Shown piece after piece: positions 1-8,396 of a stretch of DNA of 64,000 nucleotides. The DNA lies in contig QCGX01000002.1 of assembly GCA_003278125.1 (NCBI GenBank), positions 1 through 64,000 of the forward strand. Direction: 5' to 3'. How positions within the stretch are numbered: the first letter of the stretch is position 1; each line of letters starts with the position of its first letter. The notes beneath the pieces were generated by a model. The model had not been told where the DNA came from and made no database searches. It worked only from the letters and a program-made list of their open reading frames with translations. Origin of the DNA: Pelagibacteraceae bacterium AG-390-C22 (GTDB lineage: Bacteria; Pseudomonadota; Alphaproteobacteria; Pelagibacterales; Pelagibacteraceae). The position numbers and the translations under genes are program-made.

Positions 1-1446
1 CATTGAGATAGCTGGCCACTCTTTTCGAGCACATGAGCTCATTTCATTCATACTAATTCCAAAAGCTCCATCGCCAGCAAAACCTATAACAGGAGTATCT
101 GGACAACCAATTTTCGCTCCAAGTATAGATGGAAATCCATAACCGCATGGACCAAATAAACCAGGTGCTAAATATTTTCTTCCTTTTTCAAAAGTTGGAT
201 ATGCATTACCTATTGCACAGTTATTTCCAATATCACTAGATATAATTACATCTTCAGGCATTCCAGCTTGTATAGCTCTCCAAGCTTGTCTTGGCGACAT
301 TCTATCTTTGTCTCTTTGTCTAGCTTCTTTGTTCCATACAGTGCCTGGATCATCATCCTCGTGGTCTAAACTTGATAATTTTTGTAACCATGCAGATTTA
401 GTTTGATGAATTAAATCTTTTCTTTTCTTTCTATCGGTATCTCCTGCTTTAGGAGAGAGTTTGTTTAATAATTGTTGTGCTACTAGTTTTGCATCTCCAC
501 AAATACCAACTGTTACTTTTTTTGTTAAGCCAATTCTGTCAGAGTTCATATCAACTTGAATTATTTTTGCATTTTTAGGCCAATAATCAATTCCATATCC
601 AGGTAAAGTAGAGAAAGGATTTAATCTAGTTCCAAGAGCTAAAACTACATCTGCTTTTGCTATTAATTCCATACCAGCTTTAGAGCCATTGTATCCTAAA
701 GGTCCGACTGCTAAAGGGTGACTTCCTGGGAAACTATCGTTATGTTGATAGCCTGAACATACAGGTGAGTCTAATTTTTCAGCTAATTTAACACAATCAT
801 CTATCGCTCCTCCTATAACAACCCCAGCTCCAGATAAAATAACTGGAAATTTTGCATCAGATAATAATTTTGCTGCTTTATTAATAGCCTCTGCTCCTCC
901 TGCTTGCCTTTCTAATCTAACAATCGGAGGTAAGTCTATATCAATTACTTGGGTCCAATAATCTCTTGGTACATTAATTTGTGCTGGAGCTGAACCTCTA
1001 ATTGCTTTTTCTATAACTCGATTTAATACTTCAGCCATTCTAGATGGGTCTCTTACCTCTTCTTGATAACAAACCATATCTTTAAATAAATTCATTTGTT
1101 CTACTTCTTGAAAACCGCCTTGTCCCATTGTTTTATTTGCTGCTTGAGGTGTTACTAAAAGTAATGGAGTGTGGTTCCAATAAGCAGTTTTGATTGGTGT
1201 AACTAAACCGGTAATGCCTGGACCATTTTGAGCAATAACCATAGACATTTTTCCTGTCGCTCTAGTGTAACCATCTGCTATTAATCCTCCATTAGTTTCG
1301 TGGGCTACATCCCAAAAAGTTATTCCTGCGTCGGGAAAAATATCGGAGATAGGCATGAAAGCTGACCCAATTATTCCAAAAGCATGTTCAATACCATGCA
1401 TTTGTAAAACTTTTACAAAAGCTTCTTCAGTTGTCATTTTTGCCAT
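1..1446 (-). CDS. xsc: Sulfoacetaldehyde acetyltransferase, 3' part cut by window edge
   Basis: Thiamine-diphosphate enzyme that converts sulfoacetaldehyde and phosphate to acetyl phosphate and sulfite, the central desulfonation step for taurine and related sulfonates. I translated the strand from the ATG at 1446 to the window edge: about 482 residues without a stop. It starts MAKMTTEEAFVKVLQMHGIE, a characteristic Xsc N terminus, followed by WDVAHETNGG (conserved Glu for ThDP), AQNGPGITG, and a late GDGAFGISMNE motif that binds ThDP and Mg. Xsc is usually about 590 residues, so roughly 110 C-terminal residues lie outside. It is divergent from suyAB with a 72-base shared promoter gap. Family assignment is strong because of the specific N-terminal and QGGFQEVEQM-type segments; acetolactate synthase is the less likely alternative. 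Confidence 0.93.
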   Translation of the reverse strand, partial: MAKMTTEEAFVKVLQMHGIEHAFGIIGSAFMPISDIFPDAGITFWDVAHETNGGLIADGYTRATGKMSMVIAQNGPGITGLVTPIKTAYWNHTPLLLVTPQAANKTMGQGGFQEVEQMNLFKDMVCYQEEVRDPSRMAEVLNRVIEKAIRGSAPAQINVPRDYWTQVIDIDLPPIVRLERQAGGAEAINKAAKLLSDAKFPVILSGAGVVIGGAIDDCVKLAEKLDSPVCSGYQHNDSFPGSHPLAVGPLGYNGSKAGMELIAKADVVLALGTRLNPFSTLPGYGIDYWPKNAKIIQVDMNSDRIGLTKKVTVGICGDAKLVAQQLLNKLSPKAGDTDRKKRKDLIHQTKSAWLQKLSSLDHEDDDPGTVWNKEARQRDKDRMSPRQAWRAIQAGMPEDVIISSDIGNNCAIGNAYPTFEKGRKYLAPGLFGPCGYGFPSILGAKIGCPDTPVIGFAGDGAFGISMNEMSSCARKEWPAISM

Positions 1447-1518
1447 AGAATTCCTTAAAAAAAATTTAAAACATACTTTAAATATATCAAAATTTAGTCT
1501 ATATCCATTAAATATTTT

Positions 1519-1806
1519 ATGTCACAGCCCGACCTCATAATACACGATGAAAAAGACAACGTTGGTGTTGTTGTTATAGAAACAACAAAAAAAGGCCAGG
1601 AATGCAACGCTTGGATTATGGAAAATGATAAAACAATTAATATTAATTCTACAAATGCAGTTCCTTTAGGTCACAAAATTGCACTTAAAGATCTTAAAGA
1701 AGGTGACACAATACTAAAATATGGACACGATATAGGTAAAGTAGTTAAATCAATTAAAAAAGGTGAACATGTTCATGTTCATAATGTAAAAACAAAGAAG
1801 TGGTAA
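1519..1806 (+). CDS. suyA: Sulfolactate sulfo-lyase small subunit (UxaA/SAF domain)
   Basis: Small subunit (95 residues) of the lyase that splits (R)-3-sulfolactate into pyruvate and sulfite. The whole protein is one SAF-like domain as at the N terminus of altronate dehydratase: [15 protein letters not shown] in the middle and a C-terminal [14 protein letters not shown] tail that is typical of SuyA. It stands 4 bases before suyB, so the two are co-transcribed. A split altronate/galactarate dehydratase is the alternative reading; the location next to xsc and a sulfite exporter favours sulfolactate. Divergent from xsc. Confidence 0.85.
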   Translation: MSQPDLIIHDEKDNVGVVVIETTKKGQECNAWIMENDKTININSTNAVPLGHKIALKDLKEGDTILKYGHDIGKVVKSIKKGEHVHVHNVKTKKW

Positions 1807-1810
1807 TTTA

Positions 1811-2977
1811 ATGGAAATTCCAAAAAGTTTTTTAGGTTATAAAAGAGAAAATGGAAGAGCTGGAACAAGGAATCATGTAATTATTCTTCCTGTAGATGAT
1901 ATTTCTAATGCCTGCGCAGAAGCAGTTGCAAATAATATTAAAGGCACTATCGCCCTACCTCACTCATACGGAAGATTACAATTTGGAGCAGATCTTGAGT
2001 TACATTTTAGAACAATGATAGGAACAGGAAAAAATCCAAACGTGGCGGCTGTAATAGTTATCGGAATAGAGCCTAAATGGACAAAAAGAATTGTAGATGA
2101 AATAGCCAAAACTGGAAAACCAGTTGAAGGATTTCATATCGAAAGAACTGGAGATATTGGAACAATAATGAAGGCGTCAAAAAAAGCTCAAGAATTTTCT
2201 CAATGGGCTTCTGAAAAGCAAAGAGAAGAATGTCCGCTAAGTGATTTATGGATATCAGTCAAATGTGGGGAGTCCGATACTACATCTGGATTAGCATCAA
2301 ATCCAACAGTAGGTAATTTAATGGAAAAACTTGAACCATTTGGAGTTCATTTATGCTTTGGAGAAACTTCTGAATTAACTGGCGCTGAAACAGTTTGTGC
2401 TGCTAGAGGTGCAACTTCAGAAGCAAAAGATAAGTTTATGAAAACATGGAATGCTTATAATGATTTTATTCTAAAAGAAGCAACCGATGATCTTTCTGAA
2501 AGCCAGCCAACCGCTGGAAATATTGCTGGAGGTTTGACTACAATAGAAGAAAAAGCTTTTGGAAATTTTCAAAAAATTGGAAACTTGAAATTTATTGATG
2601 TCTTAGAACCAGCAGAAGAACCTAAAAAAGGTAAAGGTTTATATTTTATGGATACGTCATCTGCTGCGGCAGAGTGTGTAACTTTACAAGCTGCTGGAGG
2701 GTTCAACATTCATTTATTTCCAACTGGACAAGGTAATATTATTGGAAACCCAATAGAACCAGTGGTTAAACTTACTGCTAACCCTCTAACTGCAAAATTA
2801 ATGAAAGAACATGTAGATTGCGATGTATCAAAAATTTTATCAAGAAAAATGAATTTATCAGAAGCAGGTGATGAATTGATTAAGACAATGTTGAGAGTAG
2901 CTAATGGTAGACTTACCTGCGCAGAAGCTTTAGGTCATAGAGAATTTGTGATGACTAAGCTTTATAGAAGTGCTTAA
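1811..2977 (+). CDS. suyB: Sulfolactate sulfo-lyase large subunit (UxaA family)
   Basis: Large subunit (388 residues) of sulfolactate sulfo-lyase, the altronate dehydratase C-terminal type domain. Visible family features: [16 protein letters not shown] at the start (RxNGRxGxRN motif), [15 protein letters not shown], a [20 protein letters not shown] segment typical of the UxaA/GarD large domain, and [19 protein letters not shown] near the C terminus. Iron or other divalent metal is expected as cofactor from the family. Release of pyruvate and sulfite links it to the xsc, TauE and apr genes beside it. Its stop is 4 bases from the stop of the convergent exporter gene, so the two transcripts run into each other. 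Confidence 0.87.
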   Translation: MEIPKSFLGYKRENGRAGTRNHVIILPVDDISNACAEAVANNIKGTIALPHSYGRLQFGADLELHFRTMIGTGKNPNVAAVIVIGIEPKWTKRIVDEIAKTGKPVEGFHIERTGDIGTIMKASKKAQEFSQWASEKQREECPLSDLWISVKCGESDTTSGLASNPTVGNLMEKLEPFGVHLCFGETSELTGAETVCAARGATSEAKDKFMKTWNAYNDFILKEATDDLSESQPTAGNIAGGLTTIEEKAFGNFQKIGNLKFIDVLEPAEEPKKGKGLYFMDTSSAAAECVTLQAAGGFNIHLFPTGQGNIIGNPIEPVVKLTANPLTAKLMKEHVDCDVSKILSRKMNLSEAGDELIKTMLRVANGRLTCAEALGHREFVMTKLYRSA

Positions 2978-2981
2978 AAAA

Positions 2982-4115
2982 TTATTTTTCAGGAAATTTT
3001 ACTTCTTCTTTTTTTGTCTTATCTTTGTTTCTAAAATCACTTAACAATCTTTTTATTACTGGACTCATGAATTTTCTCATCCAAGCTGCTAAAGCTCCTA
3101 AAGCTATCGCTAGAAGTATAGCAAATGCTCCGTATAATAAAGGAGACTCGTTAGAAAAATTTAAAGTAAATTCTGAAAAGAAATTTAAATCAGTATTTAC
3201 TACTTGATTATTAATAGCTTCATTGGTTTTATCCCTAAAAAATGAGTCATAAGCAATAGCAATCGCTACAGCACAAAGTAATAAAGCGAACAATGTTTTT
3301 AAATGAGAACTGTCTAAGTATTGACCTAATTTTTGTCCTAACTGAACACCTAAAATAGAACCAAGTATTAACGGAACTACAAGAGTTAAATCGATTGAAC
3401 CATAATTAATTGCATGAAGTATAGTTACAATCGCGCTAATAAAAATAGTAACAAATAAAGATGTTCCAGGTATTAATTTAACTGGCATACCAACTATATA
3501 AATCATAGCTGGAACCATAAGAAACGCTCCTCCAATACCCATCATCGCAGCAACAAACCCAACTATTAATCCTAGTAAAATTGGAGTTAATGCACTTTCA
3601 TAAAGTTTAGATTTAGGAAATCGAGTTCTAAACGGAAGTCCTTGCAACCAATTATGTTCATGTAATTTTTTCTTTATAATTATCTTTTTTCTAGCTTGAT
3701 CTACTTCCTTAACACCTTCAATTATCATCAAAGTTCCAACGATCGCTAGCAAATACATATATAGTAAAGAGATTATTAAGCTTATTTTTCCAATTTCTGA
3801 AAAATAGGTAAACGTAGTAATTCCTAGTATTGTTCCAGCAATACCGCCGCTTACAATTAATAAACCCATTTTATAATCTAAGGTATTTTTATACCAATGA
3901 GTTAGGGAACCAGATACCGAGGTAGCTAAAATATTGTTTACTTCATTCGGTACTGCGTAAACAGGAGGGATTCCCATAAATATAAGAAAAGGAGTCATCA
4001 AGAAACCTCCTCCGACTCCAAACAGTCCAGATAATACTCCCACTGAAAGACTTAAAAAAAGAAGTAAGAAAATATCTACGTTTACTTGCGCAATTGGCAG
4101 ATAAATTTCAAGCAT
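2982..4115 (-). CDS. tauE: TauE/SafE family sulfite exporter
   Basis: Membrane permease (377 residues, about nine to ten hydrophobic segments) of the TauE/SafE family (DUF81), which exports sulfite or related organosulfur anions. Both halves contain the family repeat: GVLSGLFGVGGGFLMTPFL near residue 27 and GFVAAMMGIGGAFLMVPAM near residue 187. It is longer than many members (250-300 residues) because of a loop after the first half and a C-terminal membrane segment with a charged tail. Position between suyAB and aprBA suggests removal of sulfite freed by desulfonation. The substrate is inferred from context, not visible in the sequence. Confidence 0.85.
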   Translation of the reverse strand: MLEIYLPIAQVNVDIFLLLFLSLSVGVLSGLFGVGGGFLMTPFLIFMGIPPVYAVPNEVNNILATSVSGSLTHWYKNTLDYKMGLLIVSGGIAGTILGITTFTYFSEIGKISLIISLLYMYLLAIVGTLMIIEGVKEVDQARKKIIIKKKLHEHNWLQGLPFRTRFPKSKLYESALTPILLGLIVGFVAAMMGIGGAFLMVPAMIYIVGMPVKLIPGTSLFVTIFISAIVTILHAINYGSIDLTLVVPLILGSILGVQLGQKLGQYLDSSHLKTLFALLLCAVAIAIAYDSFFRDKTNEAINNQVVNTDLNFFSEFTLNFSNESPLLYGAFAILLAIALGALAAWMRKFMSPVIKRLLSDFRNKDKTKKEEVKFPEK

Positions 4116-4190
4116 ACTCTTAAGTATGCCTCAAATATAACTATGTCAATGAATAGATAAGCCTTAAAAGTTTGGATTTTATGAAAAGAT

Positions 4191-4328
4191 TTAATTAAAA
4201 AACTTAATAAAAGTGCCAGTTAGAATCACTGCCCAGAATGCATATAAGCCGATTTGAAGAAATAATTTTATATTGAAGAAATTAGATATTTTAGTTTTAA
4301 ATTTTTGATTTAAATTAATAGCGAACAT
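4191..4328 (-). CDS. Possible 45-residue single-pass membrane peptide
   Basis: A short open frame from ATG at 4328 to TAA at 4191. It encodes a basic N terminus (NQKFKTKISNFF) followed by one hydrophobic stretch (LFLQIGLYAFWAVILTGTFI), the layout of a small single-span membrane protein. It lies 62 bases downstream of the last apr-associated gene in the same direction and fills most of the otherwise empty 275-base gap 4116-4390. No convincing Shine-Dalgarno sequence precedes it, so it may be a chance frame in AT-rich DNA. Function unknown. Confidence 0.35.
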   Translation of the reverse strand: MFAINLNQKFKTKISNFFNIKLFLQIGLYAFWAVILTGTFIKFFN

Positions 4329-4390
4329 TAATTTGGTGTAACATGAGAATATAATTTTTCAAAAAATTATATTTTGACAACTTGACGCAC

Positions 4391-4741
4391 CTAATAGATG
4401 GTTGCTCCAAAGACTTTGACTTCTCCGTCTTCAACACCAAGAACTAATCGACCAAGAAATTCTCCTTGGATCGTATTGCTAGTCTGCTTATAAAGAACTG
4501 TTATGAATTGAGCTCGTCTAATACATCCTAAAAATTCTTGTTTTTCTGACAGACTGGTTAATAGTTTATTGTTAGCCCATTGCTTTCCCAGCTCTACTTC
4601 GTTTGCCCCATATAACATTTGTGATGAAAAATCCTTTGTAAAACCACCATAATCTTTAATATTAGATGTTTTTACTAGATTGTCCCAAATAGGTTGAGCT
4701 ATTTCTTGAATTTCTTTATCGGATTTTTCAAGGAACTTCAT
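4391..4741 (-). CDS. Unknown 116-residue protein at the end of the apr operon
   Basis: Soluble-looking protein with no domain that I recognise. It begins MKFLEKSDKEIQEIAQPIWD and contains a conserved-looking stretch LGCIRRAQFITVLYKQ and an acidic end (GVEDGEVKVFGATIY). No signal peptide or membrane segment. It follows aprA by 6 bases in the same direction, so it should be translated together with AprA; a role as assembly, carrier or regulatory factor for APS reductase is inference from position only. The start at 4741 is the only ATG that keeps the tight spacing. Confidence 0.75.
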   Translation of the reverse strand: MKFLEKSDKEIQEIAQPIWDNLVKTSNIKDYGGFTKDFSSQMLYGANEVELGKQWANNKLLTSLSEKQEFLGCIRRAQFITVLYKQTSNTIQGEFLGRLVLGVEDGEVKVFGATIY

Positions 4742-4747
4742 TTAAGT

Positions 4748-6607
4748 CTATGAAGCTTTCTTATCCTTTTTGTCATCTACGATATGATAAACAGGAACTT
4801 TTTCCATTGTAAATTTGCCTGTTTGAGGATCTCTTCTAGAAACTGTTAAACAATGCCAGTTTTCATCATCAAGTTTTAAATGGTCTCCTCTGTAATAATA
4901 TCCTGGCCATCTTGTTTCTTTTCTAAATTTAGTATGCTCTGTAACACATTGAGAGGTAAGAGCTCTATGTTTTAATTCCCATGCTCTCATTAATTGGTGA
5001 TAATCTTCAGCAGCAACATTTTCTAGATCTTCTTCTAACCATTTTAATAATTCTAAACCTTTATTAAGCATATTTTCGTTAGTCATATAGTTGGTAGCTA
5101 TTCCCCCAACATACTCATCCATTATTCTTTGAAGTCTTTGGAGGCCTTGTATAGGTAAAATATAACTTGGTGAAACTGTTCCACCTGTTATTTCATTTCT
5201 ACCAACTGTATAATTTTCAAGAGGTTTATAGATTACTTCTTTAAGTTCTTCATATTGCTTTTGATTTACTTTAATACCTTCAGCTTTTTTATCTTCAATA
5301 TATTTAACTGCAGCTTTAGCAGCTAAACGTCCTTCAGTGAACGATCCTGATGAAAATTTATGAGCACTTCCACCTACAGTATCGCCTGCCCCGAAAAGAC
5401 CCTCAACAGTTAACATTCTATTGTAACCCCAAAAATATTCAGGTGGAGAAAGATCTTCTGGGCCGCTTACCCAAGCTCCTGAACAAGTTGCATGAGAACC
5501 CATTACATAAGGCTCTGAGGTAGTTAATTCTGGATTTGTATATTTTGGATCTATATTTTGTGAGGCCCAAACCACAGCTTGGCCTACTGTCATGCCTAAA
5601 AAATTCTCCCAACCTACTGTTTCTAAATGTGGGTCCTGAAAAGCTTCTTTTGTAACCATATGAATTGGTCCACCGCCTGCCATTACTTCTTGTATAAAAG
5701 CATGATTACGCAAACAAGTTGGGGTAGGATGATGGTCTATATATTCCCCAACCATTTTTTTAGTATGATCGTACCATTTCTTTTCATAATTTTCACCGTT
5801 AGCATTTTGAGTGTAAGTTTTTAAATGCAAAAAGTAAGCTCCGACTGGACCATAACCATCTTTAAATCTACATAAAACAATTCTGTTTTCCATTTGAGTC
5901 ATTTTTGCACCAACAGCTATAGGAAGTGCATAAGCAGAACCGTTACTCCAAGGTGCATACCAAGTTCTACCCATTCCTTCGCCAACTGCTCTAGGTTTAA
6001 AAATATGTGAAGCTCCTCCTGCCGCAACAATTACAGTTTTGGCTTTAAAAACATAGTAATCTCCTGTTCTCATATTGAATCCAACTGCACCACCAATTCT
6101 ATTTTCTTTTTCATTATCCATTAACAAATGAGTTATCATTATTCGATTATAAATCTTGTCAGCAGATTTTCTGGCAGCTTCAGCAACTATAGGCTTATAA
6201 CTCTCGCCGTGTATCATTATTTGCCACTTACCTTCTCTTAAATATCTTCCTGTTTTTTCATTTTTCATCATCGGTAAACCCCACTCATCAAACATATGTA
6301 CTGTGGAGTCAACATGACGAGCCATGTCATACCCTAAATCTTCTCTCACCATTCCCATTAAATCATTTCTTGCATAACGCACATGGTCCTCAGGTTGGTT
6401 TTCATCCCACTGCATTCCCATATAACAATTAATTGCATAAAGTCCTTGAGCTACTGCACCGCTTCGATCTATGTTAGCTTTTTCAACACAAACTATTTTT
6501 AAATTTCTACCCCAGTGCCTTGCTTCAAAAGTAGCACCAGTTCCTGCCATACCTCCGCCAACAATAAGAATATCACTTTCTACTATATGAGTTTTTATTT
6601 TACCCAT
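4748..6607 (-). CDS. aprA: Adenylylsulfate reductase, alpha subunit
   Basis: FAD-carrying catalytic subunit (619 residues, normal length) of APS reductase. In sulfite-oxidising organisms it works in reverse, joining sulfite to AMP to form adenylylsulfate and passing electrons through AprB. The N terminus has the FAD dinucleotide fold (DILIVGGGMAGTGATFEARH), followed by EKANIDRSGAVAQG, typical of AprA rather than of succinate dehydrogenase. The middle contains TVIVAAGGASHIFKPR and a GLFGAGDTVGGSAHKFSSG segment near the second FAD contact. aprA overlaps aprB at one base (6607), so the two are translationally coupled. No dissimilatory sulfite reductase or sat gene lies in the window, which fits a role in sulfite detoxification or energy gain from sulfonate sulfur. 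Confidence 0.96.
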   Translation of the reverse strand: MGKIKTHIVESDILIVGGGMAGTGATFEARHWGRNLKIVCVEKANIDRSGAVAQGLYAINCYMGMQWDENQPEDHVRYARNDLMGMVREDLGYDMARHVDSTVHMFDEWGLPMMKNEKTGRYLREGKWQIMIHGESYKPIVAEAARKSADKIYNRIMITHLLMDNEKENRIGGAVGFNMRTGDYYVFKAKTVIVAAGGASHIFKPRAVGEGMGRTWYAPWSNGSAYALPIAVGAKMTQMENRIVLCRFKDGYGPVGAYFLHLKTYTQNANGENYEKKWYDHTKKMVGEYIDHHPTPTCLRNHAFIQEVMAGGGPIHMVTKEAFQDPHLETVGWENFLGMTVGQAVVWASQNIDPKYTNPELTTSEPYVMGSHATCSGAWVSGPEDLSPPEYFWGYNRMLTVEGLFGAGDTVGGSAHKFSSGSFTEGRLAAKAAVKYIEDKKAEGIKVNQKQYEELKEVIYKPLENYTVGRNEITGGTVSPSYILPIQGLQRLQRIMDEYVGGIATNYMTNENMLNKGLELLKWLEEDLENVAAEDYHQLMRAWELKHRALTSQCVTEHTKFRKETRWPGYYYRGDHLKLDDENWHCLTVSRRDPQTGKFTMEKVPVYHIVDDKKDKKAS

Positions 6608-7077
6608 TAGTAATAAACTCCTTTTTTAAAAGAATCTTTGCTAACTGTAGGAAGATCTTTTTTTGTATTTAAATTTTCTGGCTCTCTGTATAAGATTTGA
6701 GACTTAATTTCTCCTTGGTTAGGAGTGTCACCTTCTGAAAGTTTTGGAATAAACTTTCCCCAAGGTTTAGTGGTGATTGGAGAAACAAAATCTTTTTCTG
6801 TTCCATTCCTAAATTTTATTTTCCAAGATATAGTTCCTTTTTCCTCTTCCCTTCTAACTCTTACACTGTGTCCCATTGGAGCAAAATCAGCATAACCCCT
6901 AACATCTATAGCGTGATTAGGGCAAGCTTTTACACAAGAATAACATTCCCAACAAAAATTGGGTTCTATATTCTTTGCTCTTCGAATAGTTTCATCTATA
7001 TGCATAATGTCAGAAGGACAAATATCCACACAATGTCCACATCCATCACATCGAGTCATATATACAAAAGTTGACAT
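6607..7077 (-). CDS. aprB: Adenylylsulfate reductase, beta subunit
   Basis: Iron-sulfur subunit (156 residues) of APS reductase. The first half holds two ferredoxin-type [4Fe-4S] motifs: CDGCGHCVDICPSD near residue 10 and CWECYSCVKACPNHA near residue 42. The rest is the AprB-specific tail that wraps around AprA, with a WKIKFRNGTEKDFVSPI segment. Electrons pass from the AprA FAD to these clusters and then to the membrane partner. It lies 40 bases after aprM and overlaps the aprA start, giving the order aprM-aprB-aprA seen in sulfur-oxidising bacteria. Confidence 0.96.
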   Translation of the reverse strand: MSTFVYMTRCDGCGHCVDICPSDIMHIDETIRRAKNIEPNFCWECYSCVKACPNHAIDVRGYADFAPMGHSVRVRREEEKGTISWKIKFRNGTEKDFVSPITTKPWGKFIPKLSEGDTPNQGEIKSQILYREPENLNTKKDLPTVSKDSFKKGVYY

Positions 7078-7117
7078 AAATTATTTTTTTTCCTTTAAAT
7101 TTTTTATCATAAATTTT

Positions 7118-7918
7118 TTAATAATGCTTTGGTTCTTCTCTCTTTATACCTAGCCCAAACTGTTCTGGTGCATCAGCTGGTGGTGGCAAATTGTCTCTAG
7201 ACCCATCTGCTTCAGCTAAGTTTTTTTGAATAGCTGCGCCTGGTTTATAAAACATATGAGCAAATTTTGACCAGTAAACACCTCCAAACAAAACTAAATT
7301 TGAAATAACAAATAAAACTAAAAATACTTTATCATCCCACCTATCGTTCAAATCTAAAAATTGAAGATATGACCAAATTAATCCTGTTAAAGAAGAAGCA
7401 ATAAGAGCAAGAACAAATAAATCTGCTTTAATTATCCTATACCAAGGCTGAGCTTCTGAATATACATCCACTCTTAAAAAAAACCAAAACCAACCTCCCC
7501 CTATAACTGTCATTAATGCACCGACATGCCAAATCATGGGCCAAAAGGATGGGGTTTCCGAAGTTGGATTTGAATAAAAAAAAATCATTACTACGGATCC
7601 AACCCAAAATAAAATTGTTCCGTACATTCCTAAAAGATGAGCTACTCTTCTTTTTCCTCTTCCTAATTCTGAAGTAGTAGCAATGTCAGAAGCAACAGTT
7701 CTTAATATTACAGAAGTTTTTTGACTGGTTGTAAGTTGAATTTTTGCATTTTTTTTTGCTTTTTTTGCGTTATTAAAAAAGTACTTAACATTTTTTTTAT
7801 GAATTATATCTATTAGGGTCCCAATAATAACTAGAGCAATCATTGCAATAACGAATCCTTGCATTGCAATCGGTGCTACAAAATCTGATAATCCTAAAAA
7901 TGGATTGTTATAAATCAT
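7118..7918 (-). CDS. aprM: APS reductase membrane anchor AprM
   Basis: Membrane protein of 266 residues with about five to six hydrophobic segments. The first follows a short N terminus (GFVIAMIALVIIGTLIDII); the loop AHLLGMYGTILFWVGS and the later HVGALMTVIGGGWFWFFLR look like the histidine-containing helices of heme-b quinone-reacting subunits. Directly upstream of aprBA, it corresponds to AprM of aprMBA operons, thought to pass AprB electrons to the quinone pool. The QmoABC complex that does this job in other lineages is absent here. Assignment rests mainly on operon position and the membrane/histidine pattern. Confidence 0.8.
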   Translation of the reverse strand: MIYNNPFLGLSDFVAPIAMQGFVIAMIALVIIGTLIDIIHKKNVKYFFNNAKKAKKNAKIQLTTSQKTSVILRTVASDIATTSELGRGKRRVAHLLGMYGTILFWVGSVVMIFFYSNPTSETPSFWPMIWHVGALMTVIGGGWFWFFLRVDVYSEAQPWYRIIKADLFVLALIASSLTGLIWSYLQFLDLNDRWDDKVFLVLFVISNLVLFGGVYWSKFAHMFYKPGAAIQKNLAEADGSRDNLPPPADAPEQFGLGIKREEPKHY

Positions 7919-7993
7919 TAATGATATTATCCCCTCTCGAATGGTATTTTATATATTTCACTTAATAACAGGTCAAGTGAGAACGGCTCGCAT

Positions 7994-8374
7994 TTATTTG
8001 AGTTTTCCGTCTTTTCTCATCTGTTCTCTTATCTTAGTTGCTGAAATTTGTTGTGTTTTTTCATCAAGAACTATTTCTTCTATTTTATAACCAACACCTC
8101 TTCCATAACAAATGTTAGTAATATTTGGAACTAAAGTAACTTTAATTCTATTTTTATATTCTTTTAATGCTTCAAAGATATTTTTTTTTACTGTTTCAAA
8201 GTCAAAAGGATTATCATCAACGCCTTTAACATCGCGCACCATAATATTAACTTGACCAGTTTTTTTTAGTATTTCTTCAAAAAGTTTTTGATGACCAGCA
8301 TGCCAAGGTTGCCACCGACCGAGCATCTGAGCGGTTGGGAGTTTGTTATCCCAAACGTGATTATCGTTCTTCAT
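7994..8374 (-). CDS. Small adenylyl/cytidylyltransferase-fold protein
   Basis: A 126-residue member of the HxGH/ISxTxxR nucleotidyltransferase superfamily. The nucleotide-binding motif is GRWQPWHAGH near residue 20 and the second signature, SATKIREQM, is near the C terminus; between them are VRDVKGVDDNPF and CYGRGVGY. The length covers only the core Rossmann-like domain. It sits 75 bases upstream of aprM and 22 bases after the CADD-type gene, all in the same direction. Relatives transfer AMP or CMP to phosphates (NMN, FMN, phosphopantetheine, glycerol phosphate). Because AprBA produces adenylylsulfate and no ATP sulfurylase gene is near, it could act on APS, but that is inference; a nicotinamide or other cofactor role is equally possible. 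Confidence 0.8.
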   Translation of the reverse strand: MKNDNHVWDNKLPTAQMLGRWQPWHAGHQKLFEEILKKTGQVNIMVRDVKGVDDNPFDFETVKKNIFEALKEYKNRIKVTLVPNITNICYGRGVGYKIEEIVLDEKTQQISATKIREQMRKDGKLK

Positions 8375-8396
8375 GAATACTAGCTATAAAATAACT

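Noticed and set aside
1355-1540. Open frame of 61 codons on the plus strand before suyA
   Set aside because: It lies antisense to the start of xsc and overlaps suyA; its composition is not protein-like and it has no ribosome site.
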